Below, piece by piece: positions 33,536 through 42,346 of a DNA stretch of 64,000 bases. The notes under the pieces are model-generated. The model saw only the letters and a program-made list of their open reading frames with translations, ran no database searches and was not told where the DNA came from. Numbering within the stretch: position 1 is the stretch's first letter; each line of letters begins with the position of its first letter. Source of the DNA: Nocardia mangyaensis (GTDB lineage: Bacteria > Actinomycetota > Actinomycetes > Mycobacteriales > Mycobacteriaceae); contig NZ_CP018082.1 of the NCBI RefSeq assembly GCF_001886715.1, forward strand, positions 3,968,001 to 4,032,000, in the 5' to 3' direction. A program made the position numbers and the translations under genes.

Positions 33536-33908
33536 TTAGATCTTTGGCCAAGCTATCATCGAAATCTCGAATAGGAAAGCCCCGTGAAAGAACCGCAATC
33601 CGCTTCGGACACAGGATCTTCCCGTGCATCCCCGCGTCGCCCGTGCCTGGGCACCCGCTTCGACGGCACATCACAGCACTCCCGCGAGCATCGAGGTCAC
33701 GCCGAACAGGACGAGTCTGCAGATCTCCGGCGCCGTCGCCGGCCGAAGGTGCAGATCAGGCGAATACCCCGCGAACGGCGACGTGGTCCTCGACGCGGCC
33801 ACCGTGGCGGAGGCGCTGCCCGGTCACCGGCAGCAGGTGTCTTTGGTCCCTCGATTGCGGGCATCAGGACCCTCAACGACGCAACCTGTCTCGAGCGACG
33901 CTGACGAC
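33536..33908. other. gene-free stretch, possibly degraded
   Basis: Between the Fe-S protein promoter and the flavodoxin-like gene I find no gene I can support. Plus-strand frames stay open (one from 33624 runs into the flavodoxin gene), and part of that frame (NGDVVLDAATVAEALPGHRQ) looks coding-like. An N-terminal extension or a frameshifted small gene is therefore possible, but the rest is Arg/Ser/Pro-rich noise without a ribosome binding site. Confidence 0.35.
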
Positions 33909-34382
33909 ATGACAGTTGCGCCCCCGCCCCGCATCGCCGTCCTCTCCGCGACCGCACCTGGATCATCCCGAGGCATCGCGGAATTCGTCTGGGACGACCT
34001 GGTCAGCCGCGGTGCGCATGCGGAGCTGCACGAGATCGCTCACGCGCCGGACCTGTCGGCTTTCGACGCCGTCGTTCTCGGGGGTCCGGTCCAGGACGGG
34101 CGGCTGCCAGCAGAAGCCATGGCCTACCTACGCGACAATCTCGGCGCCCTGGAAGACAAGGAACTCTGGCTGTTCGGGGTCTCCCCCGCCCCGCACACTC
34201 CGAACGGTCGACACCCGAGGCAGGACCTGGAAGATCTCCTCGCCGTCCTGCGACCGCGCGACTACGTCGGTTTCAGAGGAGGACACCACACCGATCGCTG
34301 TGACTGGCAGTCCGTTCGGACATGGTCGGACAGTATCGCGCTCGCACACGGACTGACCGATGCTTCGGTCGGTTTCAGCTAG
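33909..34382 (+). CDS. flavodoxin-like (HemG-type) protein
   Basis: Protein of 157 residues. RIAVLSATAPGSSRGIAEFV is the phosphate-binding loop and first helix of a flavodoxin fold; FDAVVLGGPVQDGRLPAEAM is the second flavin loop, as in the flavodoxin-like, HemG-type group. The conserved C-terminal third is present but short. I start it at the ATG at 33909, where family similarity begins. It overlaps the convergent esterase by 4 nt. The electron partner is unknown. Confidence 0.7.
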   Translation: MTVAPPPRIAVLSATAPGSSRGIAEFVWDDLVSRGAHAELHEIAHAPDLSAFDAVVLGGPVQDGRLPAEAMAYLRDNLGALEDKELWLFGVSPAPHTPNGRHPRQDLEDLLAVLRPRDYVGFRGGHHTDRCDWQSVRTWSDSIALAHGLTDASVGFS

Positions 34383-35407
34383 CCAGGATCGGGTGTCGGT
34401 GGCGCCTCGAGGATCGAGCGGACGGCGCGGGCGAAATCCTCGGTCGCGGTGCGGGCCTCGTGATCGACGAGCATGCTGGCGAAACCGTGCGGCAGGTTGT
34501 CGAACCGGCGGAGCTCGGCGTCGACCCCGCTGCCGAGCAGTCGTGTGACCAGCGTCGAGCCCTGATCGCGCAGCACATCCATGCCCGCGGTAGCGACGTA
34601 GGTGCGGGGCATCGGCGACACATCGGCTGCGGACAGCACCGAGAAGCGCGGATCCGCTTGCTCACGCGCGGTCGGGGCATACCATCGCATCGCCCGGCGG
34701 ACACAGCCTTCGTCGAGCGGGACGGTGAACATCGTCGTCGACGGGTAGCGATCCAGGTTCCAGTCCAGCGCCGGATACAGCAGGGCGACGGCGGCGGGAC
34801 GAAAGCGTGATTCGACCGTGAGCGCGACGGCAGCGGCAAGATTGCCGCCCGCGCTGTCACCACCGATTCCGATGCGGGCGGCATCGATGCCCCAGTGTTC
34901 GGCATGGTCGACCGCGTAGCGAAAAGTCGCAGCGACGTCATCGAACGCGGCCGGAAACGGATGTTCGGGAGCCAGCCGATAGTCCGCCGAGAAGATCGCG
35001 ATTCCGGCGCGGTCGGCGAGGAACCGCAGCACGTTGTCGTACCCCGCGACACTGCCGACGTGCCAGCCACCGCCGTGCACGAAGACCAGCAGCGACTGTG
35101 CCGGTGCGCCCTTTTCCGGTTGGTACAAGCGGCCGGCCAACGGCCCCGCGCTCCCGGGGATCGTCCACTCCGAGGTTCGGACCGGGCCCGTCCGAACCGC
35201 CGTCGCCGCGCGCATCAGCCAATCGAGCCGGCCTCGCGTGCGGGCTGACGGTGCGCGCCGGGCAAGGAGATCGCGTTTGCCCATGGTGGCCAGCAGATGG
35301 AGCCGTGGGTTCAGTTGCTGACCATCGAGGACCGGCGGCCGTATCGGCAAGCGGTCGGAAATCCCCGGGGACACGGCCAGCACTGTCCCGACCGATCGCT
35401 CGATCAT
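34379..35407 (-). CDS. HSL-type alpha/beta hydrolase (esterase)
   Basis: Hormone-sensitive-lipase family esterase of 342 residues. The oxyanion motif is VFVHGGGWHVGS, the nucleophile is in GIGGDSAGGNLAAA, the acid in GMDVLRDQG and the His in NLPHGFASM. The start MIERSVG at 35407 follows GAGGTGGG. The head of about 100 residues before the hydrolase core is typical of the LipN/LipR branch. It acts on short acyl esters; the natural substrate is unknown. Confidence 0.87.
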   Translation of the reverse strand: MIERSVGTVLAVSPGISDRLPIRPPVLDGQQLNPRLHLLATMGKRDLLARRAPSARTRGRLDWLMRAATAVRTGPVRTSEWTIPGSAGPLAGRLYQPEKGAPAQSLLVFVHGGGWHVGSVAGYDNVLRFLADRAGIAIFSADYRLAPEHPFPAAFDDVAATFRYAVDHAEHWGIDAARIGIGGDSAGGNLAAAVALTVESRFRPAAVALLYPALDWNLDRYPSTTMFTVPLDEGCVRRAMRWYAPTAREQADPRFSVLSAADVSPMPRTYVATAGMDVLRDQGSTLVTRLLGSGVDAELRRFDNLPHGFASMLVDHEARTATEDFARAVRSILEAPPTPDPG

Positions 35408-35502
35408 CACGCCCACCTCATCGACCAACCGCAAGCTACTACCTCGATCCACGGCCCGGCACCGCACTCGCTGGAGTCTAGCGCCACCGCGGCTCCTGCT
35501 AG

Positions 35503-35521
35503 TGAGGTATGCCTTGCCTCA
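35503..35521 (+). promoter_or_regulatory. IdeR-type iron box
   Basis: TGAGGTATGCCTTGCCTCA is a 19-bp near-palindrome close to the IdeR/DtxR consensus TTAGGTTAGGCTAACCTAA, 52 bp upstream of the siderophore-binding lipoprotein. GTATGCC inside the box could serve as the -10 region, so iron-loaded IdeR would block transcription. Confidence 0.75.
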
Positions 35522-35573
35522 TCGCGTCGAGAACGTTCTAATGCTTGCGGACCGGTAACCACATGTTCGGAGG

Positions 35574-36596
35574 ATGATCGTCATCGCGAGTCAGGATCGA
35601 CAGCACAGTTCTCTCACCCGTCGCCGATTCTTCGTAGTGGCGGGGGCGGTCGGGCTCGGCGCCGGTCTGGCGGCGTGCGGCGCGGGCCCGGAGGAAGGCT
35701 CGAGCGGCACGGGGAGCTGGGAGTTCGCCGATGGTCTCGGTGAGACACTGCGCTTGAACGACACCCCGAGCCGGGTGGTCGCGTTCACCGGCTCGGCCGG
35801 GGCGCTCGCCGACTACGGCGTGCGCGAGCGCATCGTCGGGATCTTCGGCGAAGCGAGCTCGGAACAGCTGCTGGGCGAGCTGGACACGGTGGATGTGACG
35901 GTGATCGGCGATGCCTGGGGCGAGTTCGACCTCGAGAAGTACGCGACCCTGGAGCCGGATCTGCTCGTCACCGATTCCTATGTGCCCGAACGGCTCTGGT
36001 ACGTCCCTGACGACAACCTCACCAAAATCCGCTCGGCGAACCCCAACGTGGTCGCCGTCGAGATCGCCAATCAGCGGCTGCTCGACATCATCGAACGCTA
36101 TCGAAGCCTGGCCGAGGCACTGGGTGCCGACACCACCAGCGCGGCCGTCGCCGCCGCCGAGCAGCGCTTCGCCGATGCCGCGCAGGCAGTCCGGGACGCG
36201 GTCGCGGCGCGGCCGGGTCTGCGCGTGCTCGCCGCCTCGGCGAACCCGCAGCTGTTCTATGTCTCCGATCCGCGCGTCTCGGCGGACCTGCGCTTCTTCA
36301 CCGAACTCGGGGTCGATCTGGTCGTGCCCGATCAGGTCGACCCCGGCGGCTTCTTCCAATCGCTGAGCTGGGAGACCGCCGACCGCTACGACGCCGACGT
36401 GATCCTGCTCGACGACCGGAGCATCGGCATGTCACCGCAAGCCCTTGCCGAACAAACGGTCTGGCGCGGTCTGCCCGCTGTCCGCGCCGGGCAGGTCGCG
36501 CCCTGGTCACCGGTCTTCCGGTTCTCGCACGCCGCCACCGCTCCCCTGCTGGAGCGACTGGCCGCCACGATTCGCGATGCGAACAAGGTGATCTGA
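35574..36596 (+). CDS. iron-siderophore ABC transporter binding lipoprotein
   Basis: FecB/FepB-type periplasmic binding protein of 340 residues. The N-terminus SLTRRRFFVVAGAVGLGAGL carries a twin-arginine-like RR and ends in the lipobox LAAC. The mature part has TPSRVVAFTGSAGALADYG, the TLEPDLLV...  pattern and ADVILLDDRS of the TroA-like fold with a long central helix. The iron box 52 bp upstream ties it to iron starvation. No permease or ATPase is adjacent; the FecCD-FecE set at 59443-62413 lacks a binding protein and may be its partner. Confidence 0.88.
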   Translation: MIVIASQDRQHSSLTRRRFFVVAGAVGLGAGLAACGAGPEEGSSGTGSWEFADGLGETLRLNDTPSRVVAFTGSAGALADYGVRERIVGIFGEASSEQLLGELDTVDVTVIGDAWGEFDLEKYATLEPDLLVTDSYVPERLWYVPDDNLTKIRSANPNVVAVEIANQRLLDIIERYRSLAEALGADTTSAAVAAAEQRFADAAQAVRDAVAARPGLRVLAASANPQLFYVSDPRVSADLRFFTELGVDLVVPDQVDPGGFFQSLSWETADRYDADVILLDDRSIGMSPQALAEQTVWRGLPAVRAGQVAPWSPVFRFSHAATAPLLERLAATIRDANKVI

Positions 36597-36701
36597 CCGC
36601 TCCAGCGCCCGAACAGGCAAACGCCGATCCAGCAGGTGCTGGGCGCGGGCCGATTTCGCCGAAGTGCCTGATAGAAAGCATCTTTCGTGGTTTGCCGAAC
36701 C

Positions 36702-38075
36702 TCAGTGCCCGCGCGCGACCGCCTTCGCGGCGGCGCGCGCGGCGACCAGGATCGGGTCCCAGACCGGGGAGAAGGGTGGGGCGTAGCCGAGGTCGAGCGC
36801 GGTCATCTGCTCCACGGTCATCCGGGCGGTGAGCGCGACGGCGGCGACGTCGATGCGCTTGGCGGCGCCATCGCGGCCGACGATCTGCACGCCGAGCAAT
36901 CGACCGGTCCGCCGTTCGGCGAGCATCTTCACCGTCATCGGCGCCGCACCCGGGAAATAGCCTGCGCGCCCGGTGGATTCGATCGTGACGGCATGAAACT
37001 GCAAGCCGGCGCGCAGGGCGTCGGCCTCCCCCAAGCCGGTCCGCGCCACCTCGAGATCACACACCTTGCTGATCGCGGTACCGACCACCCCGGGGAAAGT
37101 GGCGTATCCCCCGCCGACGCCGGTGCCGATGATCTGGCCGTGCTTGTTGGCGTGAGTGCCGAGCGGAATGTGGCGTAGCGCACCGGCCACCAGGTCGAGC
37201 ACCTCCACGCAGTCACCGCCCGCCCAGATGTCGTCGTATCCGTGCACCCGCTGGGCGAGGTCGGTGAGCAGGCCGCCGGACTCGCCCACCGGCAGTCCGG
37301 CGCGGCGGGCCAGCTCGGTGGTGGGGCGCACGCCGATGCCCAGGACGACCACGTCCGCCGGATACTCGGCGTCGGCGGTGGACACGGCCTGGACGCGACC
37401 GTCCGCGCCGGTCCGTATGCCGGTCACCTCGGCGCCGGTGATCAGCCGGATATCCATGCCCACCATGGCTTTTCGCACGAGCGCACCCATGTCGGAGTCG
37501 AGCGTGGACATGGGTTCTGCGGCCCGGGTGACCATGGTGACCCGGAAACCGCGCCGCACCAGGGCCTCGGCCATCTCCACCCCGATGTATCCGGCGCCGA
37601 TCACGACGGCTTCCCGGCCGGTCGTCGCGGCCAGCCCGTCGATGAGGGCCTGGCCGTCGTCGAGGGTCTGCACGCCGTACACGCCCTCGGCGTCGATGCC
37701 GGGCAGCGGCGGACGGATCGGGGTGGCGCCGGTGGCGAGGACGAGCTTGTCGTAGGTCGTCCAGGTCCGCTCGTCGGTGTCGAGATCACGGGCGAGCACT
37801 CGCCGTCGGGCGACATCGATGTCGGTCACCTCGGTCCGCAACCGCAGATCGATGTCGCGGGCGCGGTGCTCGGCGGGCGAACGCGCGATCAGGTCGTCGG
37901 CGTCGGCGACGTCCCCGCTCACCCAGTACGGGATTCCGCAGGCCGAATACGAGGTGTGGTTGCCCTTGTCGAACACGATGATCTCGAGTTCGTCGGCCGC
38001 GCGCAGCCTGCGCGCCTGGGAGGCCGCCGACATCCCGGTCGCGTCGGCCCCGATGATCACCATGCGTTCGCCCAT
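36702..38075 (-). CDS. CoA-disulfide-reductase-like FAD oxidoreductase
   Basis: Pyridine-nucleotide disulfide oxidoreductase of 457 residues of the CoADR/NADH-oxidase branch. The FAD motif starts at MVIIGADATGMSAASQ, with a single redox Cys46 in SACGIPYW, the NAD(P) motif VVIGAGYIGVEMAEAL, the second FAD loop DDIWAGGDC and a complete dimerisation domain. Cys46 corresponds to Cys43 of S. aureus CoADR, so CoA disulfide, a persulfide or oxygen are plausible substrates. I prefer the ATG at 38075. Confidence 0.87.
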   Translation of the reverse strand: MGERMVIIGADATGMSAASQARRLRAADELEIIVFDKGNHTSYSACGIPYWVSGDVADADDLIARSPAEHRARDIDLRLRTEVTDIDVARRRVLARDLDTDERTWTTYDKLVLATGATPIRPPLPGIDAEGVYGVQTLDDGQALIDGLAATTGREAVVIGAGYIGVEMAEALVRRGFRVTMVTRAAEPMSTLDSDMGALVRKAMVGMDIRLITGAEVTGIRTGADGRVQAVSTADAEYPADVVVLGIGVRPTTELARRAGLPVGESGGLLTDLAQRVHGYDDIWAGGDCVEVLDLVAGALRHIPLGTHANKHGQIIGTGVGGGYATFPGVVGTAISKVCDLEVARTGLGEADALRAGLQFHAVTIESTGRAGYFPGAAPMTVKMLAERRTGRLLGVQIVGRDGAAKRIDVAAVALTARMTVEQMTALDLGYAPPFSPVWDPILVAARAAAKAVARGH

Positions 38076-38257
38076 GGCGCCCACGGTACGAGACCCTCGG
38101 GCGCCTGGCCGCATCCGACGGCTGTTTCGAGCCGCCCAGGCCGGGTATCGGCGACCTTGACCGACGACGCTCGGGGAGGACGCCGACGGCCCGCGGTCGC
38201 CAGACCGAGCGATTGCCTGCCCCCGTCCCCCGGCACAAAAGAGAACGGGAGTCCTCG

Positions 38258-38641
38258 ATGAACCAACCCAATGACCCGGATTCGCTGCGCCGGGCCCGCG
38301 ACCAGGCCCGCATGGAACTCAGCGAGGTCGTCGCCGAACTGACCGACCAGCTGGAAGAGCCCTCGGGCGAGAACAACCGGTCGGCCGAACAACTGGTGAC
38401 CGACGCGCAGTACCAGGCGCTCTACGCCGCCGACCAGGCACGCGACAAGGCCGACGAAGTGCAGGCACAGGCCAAGGAGAAGTCCCGGCACGCGGTCGAG
38501 AAGCTCGAGGCAGCGGTTCCCTCTCCGGTAGCCGAGCACGCCAAGCACGCCGCCGATTCGGCCCGCGGGCCCCTGGTGGCCGGTGCCGCGGTGCTCGCCG
38601 CGATCGTGGTCTGGCTGATCGCGCGGCGGCGCCGAACCTGA
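38258..38641 (+). CDS. DUF3618-like membrane-anchored protein
   Basis: Protein of 127 residues. A helical, charged N-terminal segment (SLRRARDQARMELSEVVAEL) matches the DUF3618 pattern; a long heptad-like middle full of A, E and K follows, and the C-terminus is a single membrane helix (LVAGAAVLAAIVVWLIA) ending RRRRT. The start at 38258 has GGGAG 6-7 nt upstream. Such proteins are widespread in mycolata; function unknown. Confidence 0.75.
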   Translation: MNQPNDPDSLRRARDQARMELSEVVAELTDQLEEPSGENNRSAEQLVTDAQYQALYAADQARDKADEVQAQAKEKSRHAVEKLEAAVPSPVAEHAKHAADSARGPLVAGAAVLAAIVVWLIARRRRT

Positions 38642-38678
38642 CGGACGGGCGGGGAAGAAAGCTGCGAGCTCGCGCGGG

Positions 38679-39056
38679 TCAGGTGCGGGGGTGGCGCGAT
38701 TCGTAGGCGGCTCGCTCGGACTCGATGCGGCGCTGTTCGGCAACGTTCGCCAGTTCGGGGGCGAAGCCATGACTCACCAGGCGGTGCCGGCGGTACACGT
38801 AGACCAAGGCGATCGTGAAGTAGACCAGGGGCAGATACAGCAGGGCCATCATCGACAGGCCCATCCAGACCGGGCCGGGGACCAGCAGGAACAGGCACAG
38901 GATCGGCAGGACCGGCAGCAGGAAGCGGGTCAGGTAGCGGCGGGTGGCGCCGGGCCCGGTCAGGTCGGCCAGAACCCAGTCCGACATCGTCGGCGGGAGC
39001 GTGGCACCGCCGATGTAGCGCAGCCGCTGCCAGAGATTCGGGGTTCGGCCGGTCAT
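38679..39056 (-). CDS. DUF5313 membrane protein
   Basis: Protein of 125 residues with two adjacent membrane helices (FLLPVLPILCLFLLVPGPVW and MALLYLPLVYFTIALVYVY) and a charged C-terminal tail. The head (PNLWQRLRYIGGATLPPTMS) is characteristic of DUF5313 proteins of mycolata. The ATG overlaps the stop of the MarR gene by 4 nt, so the pair is translationally coupled and the protein is probably induced by the signal that releases that repressor. Confidence 0.78.
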   Translation of the reverse strand: MTGRTPNLWQRLRYIGGATLPPTMSDWVLADLTGPGATRRYLTRFLLPVLPILCLFLLVPGPVWMGLSMMALLYLPLVYFTIALVYVYRRHRLVSHGFAPELANVAEQRRIESERAAYESRHPRT

Positions 39057-39520
39057 GATCGGTTCCTCGATTCCGACGCCCGCAGCGCGGCCGCGTTGAC
39101 CCGGCCGAGGACGTCGCGCAGTTCTTCCAGATCCGCCAGGCTCACGCCGAGCCGCTCGACGACCGCGGGTGGGATCTGTTCGGCGCGGCGCCGCAGGTCC
39201 CCGCCGGCCTCGGTGAGGTCGATCAGCAGGGTGCGCTCGTCGTGCGGATCGCGGCGGCGGGTGAGCAGACCAGCCGTTTCGAGTCGCTTGAGCAGCGGCG
39301 ACAACGTTGCCGAGTCGAGCTGGATCGCCTCGGCGACCGCCTTGACCGACATCGGGGCCTCCCCCCACAGCGCGAGCATCACCAGGTACTGCGGGTGGGT
39401 GAGACCGAGTGGTTCGAGCAGCGGCCGATACACGGCGAGTACCGAGCGATTGGCCACGGCGAGGGCGAAACACACCTGCCGGTCCAGGCGCAGCGGGTCA
39501 TCGAGCGCGTCCACGTCCAA
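39053..39520 (-). CDS. OhrR-like MarR family peroxide-sensing regulator
   Basis: MarR protein of 155 residues with the OhrR signature at the N-terminus: LDRQVCFALAVANRSV, whose Cys corresponds to the reactive Cys15 of Bacillus OhrR. The winged helix is complete (THPQYLVMLALWGEAPMSVK, QLDSATLSPLLKRLE, DPHDERTLLI). An organic-peroxide or hypochlorite sensor is likely, but no ohr gene is linked; it is coupled instead to a DUF5313 membrane protein. Two overlapping dyads lie just upstream. Confidence 0.85.
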   Translation of the reverse strand: MDVDALDDPLRLDRQVCFALAVANRSVLAVYRPLLEPLGLTHPQYLVMLALWGEAPMSVKAVAEAIQLDSATLSPLLKRLETAGLLTRRRDPHDERTLLIDLTEAGGDLRRRAEQIPPAVVERLGVSLADLEELRDVLGRVNAAALRASESRNRS

Positions 39521-39544
39521 CTCCTTCGATCGGTCGACGCCTAG

Positions 39545-39577
39545 ATTAGCCCACTAATAGTTGTCGCACAAACTATT
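39545..39577. promoter_or_regulatory. overlapping dyads upstream of the OhrR-like gene
   Basis: ATTAG, CCCA, CTAAT (39545-39558) and AATAGTT, 8 nt, AACTATT (39556-39577) are two perfect inverted repeats sharing three bases, 25-57 bp upstream of the regulator start. The second has 7-bp arms. They are probably autoregulatory operators overlapping the promoter. Confidence 0.6.
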
Positions 39578-39583
39578 GACCCC

Positions 39584-41272
39584 CTACTGAGCCGACCCCA
39601 GTGCGCGACCAGCGGCCCGCCCGGAGAAGATGCAGCCACCGAGGAAGGTTCCCTCCAACGCGCTGTATCCGTGCACGCCGCCGCCACCGAAGCCCGCGAC
39701 CTCACCGGCGGCGTACAGGCCAGGCACCGGATTGCCGTCGGTACCGATGACGCGGGAGTCGAGGTCGGTCTGCAAGCCGCCCAGCGTCTTTCGGGTGAGG
39801 ATGTTGAGGCGCACGGCGATCAGCGGGCCCTTGGCCGGGTCGAGGATGCGGTGCGGTGCGGCTACCCGGCCGAGACGATCACCGACGTAGCGGCGGGCAT
39901 TCGCGATCGCGGCGAGTTGCCCGTCCTTGGCGTAGCCATTGGCGACCTCTCGGTCACGGGCGACGATCTGACGTTCCAGGTCCGCGGCGTCCAGTTGCGG
40001 GCCGCGGGCGATCTCGTTCATCCCGGCGACCAGCTCGGCCAGCGTCGGGGCGACGACGAAGTCCTCGCCGTGCCGCAGGAAGGCGTCCACCGGACCAGGT
40101 GCGCCTTTGGCGAGCCGGGTGCGCAGGGTGAGCCGGAGGTCCTTGCCGGTGATGTCGGGATTCTGTTCCGATCCCGACAGCGCGAACTCCTTTTCGACGA
40201 TCGCCTGGTCGAGCACGAACCAGGAATAGTCGTAGCCGGTGGCCAGAATCGCCTTCATGGTCGCGTTGGTGTCGAAACCCGGGTAGCACGGTGCGGGCAA
40301 CCGCTGTCCGGTGGCGTCGAACCACAGCGACGACGGGCCGGGGATGATGCGGATGGCGTGGTCGGGCCAGATCGGGTCCCAGTTGTGGATGCCCTCGGTG
40401 TAGTGCCACATGCGATCCCGGTTGACCACCCGCCCGCCCGCCGCCTCGGCGATGGCCAGCATCCGGCCGTCCACATAGGCGGGCACGCCGGGGATCATGG
40501 TCTGCGGGCAGGGACCCAGGCGCTCGGTCGGCCAGTTCTGCCGGACGAGATCGGGGGCGTGCCCGATGCCGCCGGAGGTCACGATGACCGCGCCCGCCCG
40601 ATTCTCGAATTCTCCCACCACGTCACGCGAGGAAGCGCGGCCCCGTTCGAGATCGGTGTCGGCCAGCAGGCTGCCGCGCACACCGACCACGGCACCGTCC
40701 GCGACGACGAGTTCGTCGACGCGATGCCGAAATCCGAAGCGCACCAAGCCCGCTCGCTCGGCGGCCAGGACCGGTTCGGCGAAGACTCGCACCACCTCCG
40801 GCCCGGTGCCCCAGGTGAGATGGAATCGGGGCACCGAGTTGCCGTGTCCGTCACCGGCACCACCGCCCCGTTCGGCCCACCCGACCACCGGGGTCACCCG
40901 CAGGCCGAGTTCGTGCAGGTAATCCCACTTCTCGGTGGCGGCGAACCGGACGTATTCCCGCGCCCACCGCCTGGCCCACGCGTCCTCGTCGTCGCGATCG
41001 AAGCCCGCGGAGCCCAGCCAGTCCTGCATGGCCAGTTCGAAGGAGTCGCGAATGCCGAGTCGACGTTGCGCCGGGCTGTCGACGAAGAACAGTCCGCCCA
41101 GCGACCAGAATGCCTGACCACCCAGGTTGTTGCGGTTCTCCTGGTCGAGCACCAGCACCCGCCGCCCGGCTTTCACCAGCTCATGGGTGGCGACCAGGCC
41201 GGCAAGACCCGCGCCGACGACGATCACTTCGGCGTCCACGCCGGACGGACCACTGGTTTCGGGCACGGGCAC
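39584..41272 (-). CDS. FAD-binding dehydrogenase (Rv0785-type)
   Basis: Flavoprotein of 562 residues in the fumarate-reductase/3-ketosteroid-dehydrogenase superfamily. The FAD motif is VIVVGAGLAGLVATHELVKAG at the N-terminus, with GGQAFWSLGGLFFV after it, VIVTSGGIGHAP in the middle, and GLYAAGEVAGFGGGGVHGYS closing the FAD site. Domain order and length match the mycobacterial Rv0785-like FAD-binding dehydrogenases, whose substrate is not settled. The TetR gene upstream on the same strand may regulate it. Confidence 0.85.
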   Translation of the reverse strand: MPVPETSGPSGVDAEVIVVGAGLAGLVATHELVKAGRRVLVLDQENRNNLGGQAFWSLGGLFFVDSPAQRRLGIRDSFELAMQDWLGSAGFDRDDEDAWARRWAREYVRFAATEKWDYLHELGLRVTPVVGWAERGGGAGDGHGNSVPRFHLTWGTGPEVVRVFAEPVLAAERAGLVRFGFRHRVDELVVADGAVVGVRGSLLADTDLERGRASSRDVVGEFENRAGAVIVTSGGIGHAPDLVRQNWPTERLGPCPQTMIPGVPAYVDGRMLAIAEAAGGRVVNRDRMWHYTEGIHNWDPIWPDHAIRIIPGPSSLWFDATGQRLPAPCYPGFDTNATMKAILATGYDYSWFVLDQAIVEKEFALSGSEQNPDITGKDLRLTLRTRLAKGAPGPVDAFLRHGEDFVVAPTLAELVAGMNEIARGPQLDAADLERQIVARDREVANGYAKDGQLAAIANARRYVGDRLGRVAAPHRILDPAKGPLIAVRLNILTRKTLGGLQTDLDSRVIGTDGNPVPGLYAAGEVAGFGGGGVHGYSALEGTFLGGCIFSGRAAGRALGSAQ

Positions 41273-41360
41273 TCCTCGGATCGAACAGACCGCGCTCCGG
41301 CGACCGCCGAAGCAATCCGTACGTTATCGCATCCGATTCAATTGTGTATCCGTTCGCCGT

Positions 41361-42008
41361 TCAGTCCCGCACCGTGAACGAGAGGATGACCCGCAGGAAC
41401 AGGTCGACCCGACGCGCCGCCACCACCGGATTCTCCGGCTCGACCAGGCACTGCGCCATGGTCCCGTCATGGACCGCGATCAGCGCCTGCCCGAGCGCTT
41501 CGCGATCGGTGACCACGCGGCCGACCCGCGCCAGCAGCGCCTCGACCACGGGCACGATCGCCGCCGCGTTCGCCCGCTCCCTGGCGGCGACCAGCGCGCG
41601 CAGTTCGGGGTGGCGGATGGCATGGGTGGTGAACTCGGAGTTGACGCGGAACCACTTGTCGTCCAGCGGCACGGCCCGCAACACGTGTTCGACCAGCTCT
41701 CGCTCGTCGGCGGTCTCGGCGACCACCCGCGAGTCCAACAGCGCCCGCAGGTCATCGAGCATCCGTGTCGACCACTGCTCCCACAGGGTCAGGAACAATT
41801 CGTCCATCGAGCTGAACTGCGAATAGAAGGCCCCGCGCGTGTACCCGGCGCGCTCACAGATCTGCTCGGGACGGGCCCGGCCGAACCCCACCTCGGCGAA
41901 CACCTCGTACGCGGCGTCGAGCAGCCGCTGCCGGGTCTCGGCGCGGCGCTTGGTGACTCGCCGGGTACTTCCGTCCGCCGGTGCGCCGGAGGTCACCGTT
42001 ACCGCCAC
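41361..42008 (-). CDS. TetR family transcriptional regulator
   Basis: TetR-type repressor of 215 residues. The DNA-binding domain is TRQRLLDAAYEVFAEVGFGR, ICERAGYTRGAFYSQFSSMD; the rest is a helical ligand domain typical of the large actinobacterial group. The GTG at 42008 starts the similarity; the open frame upstream is noise. Its neighbours on the same strand are the FAD dehydrogenase (88 bp downstream) and the FAD/Rieske pair upstream. Confidence 0.85.
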   Translation of the reverse strand: MAVTVTSGAPADGSTRRVTKRRAETRQRLLDAAYEVFAEVGFGRARPEQICERAGYTRGAFYSQFSSMDELFLTLWEQWSTRMLDDLRALLDSRVVAETADERELVEHVLRAVPLDDKWFRVNSEFTTHAIRHPELRALVAARERANAAAIVPVVEALLARVGRVVTDREALGQALIAVHDGTMAQCLVEPENPVVAARRVDLFLRVILSFTVRD

Positions 42009-42157
42009 TGAGCACCACCGTCCTTGTCGAAGCCGATACGCGCTCAGGGTACGCGGCAGCCGGCATCCCACCGGCGCGACAGCGGGCGTTCGGTCACCCG
42101 TCCTCTCGACTGGGAACAACGGCTGGCCGAACTCGAACGGGGGCGATCAGATGGCGA

Positions 42158-42346
42158 TCACGACCCCGACCGCCGCGATGAGGAAACGATCACCACCAGC
42201 AGGGCGACGATGATCGCGCCCACTCCGACCAGCGGGAACCGATGGCGAGTCGCCGGCTCGGGCGCCGAAAGCCCCGAGGTCTGCGCGGCGGTCTCCCACA
42301 CCCTCGGCCTACCGAGCGCGCGCCGCTCGATGACGCGAGCGGTCAT
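42158..42346 (-). CDS. small single-TM protein coupled to the FAD/Rieske gene
   Basis: Sixty-two residues from the ATG at 42346: a polar head (TARVIERRALGRPRVWETAA), one membrane helix (FPLVGVGAIIVALLVVIVSS) and a short basic tail. The ATG overlaps the stop of the upstream flavoprotein gene by 4 nt (ATGA), which is the best evidence that it is real. It may anchor or assist the flavoprotein at the membrane; no family recognised. Confidence 0.65.
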   Translation of the reverse strand: MTARVIERRALGRPRVWETAAQTSGLSAPEPATRHRFPLVGVGAIIVALLVVIVSSSRRSGS

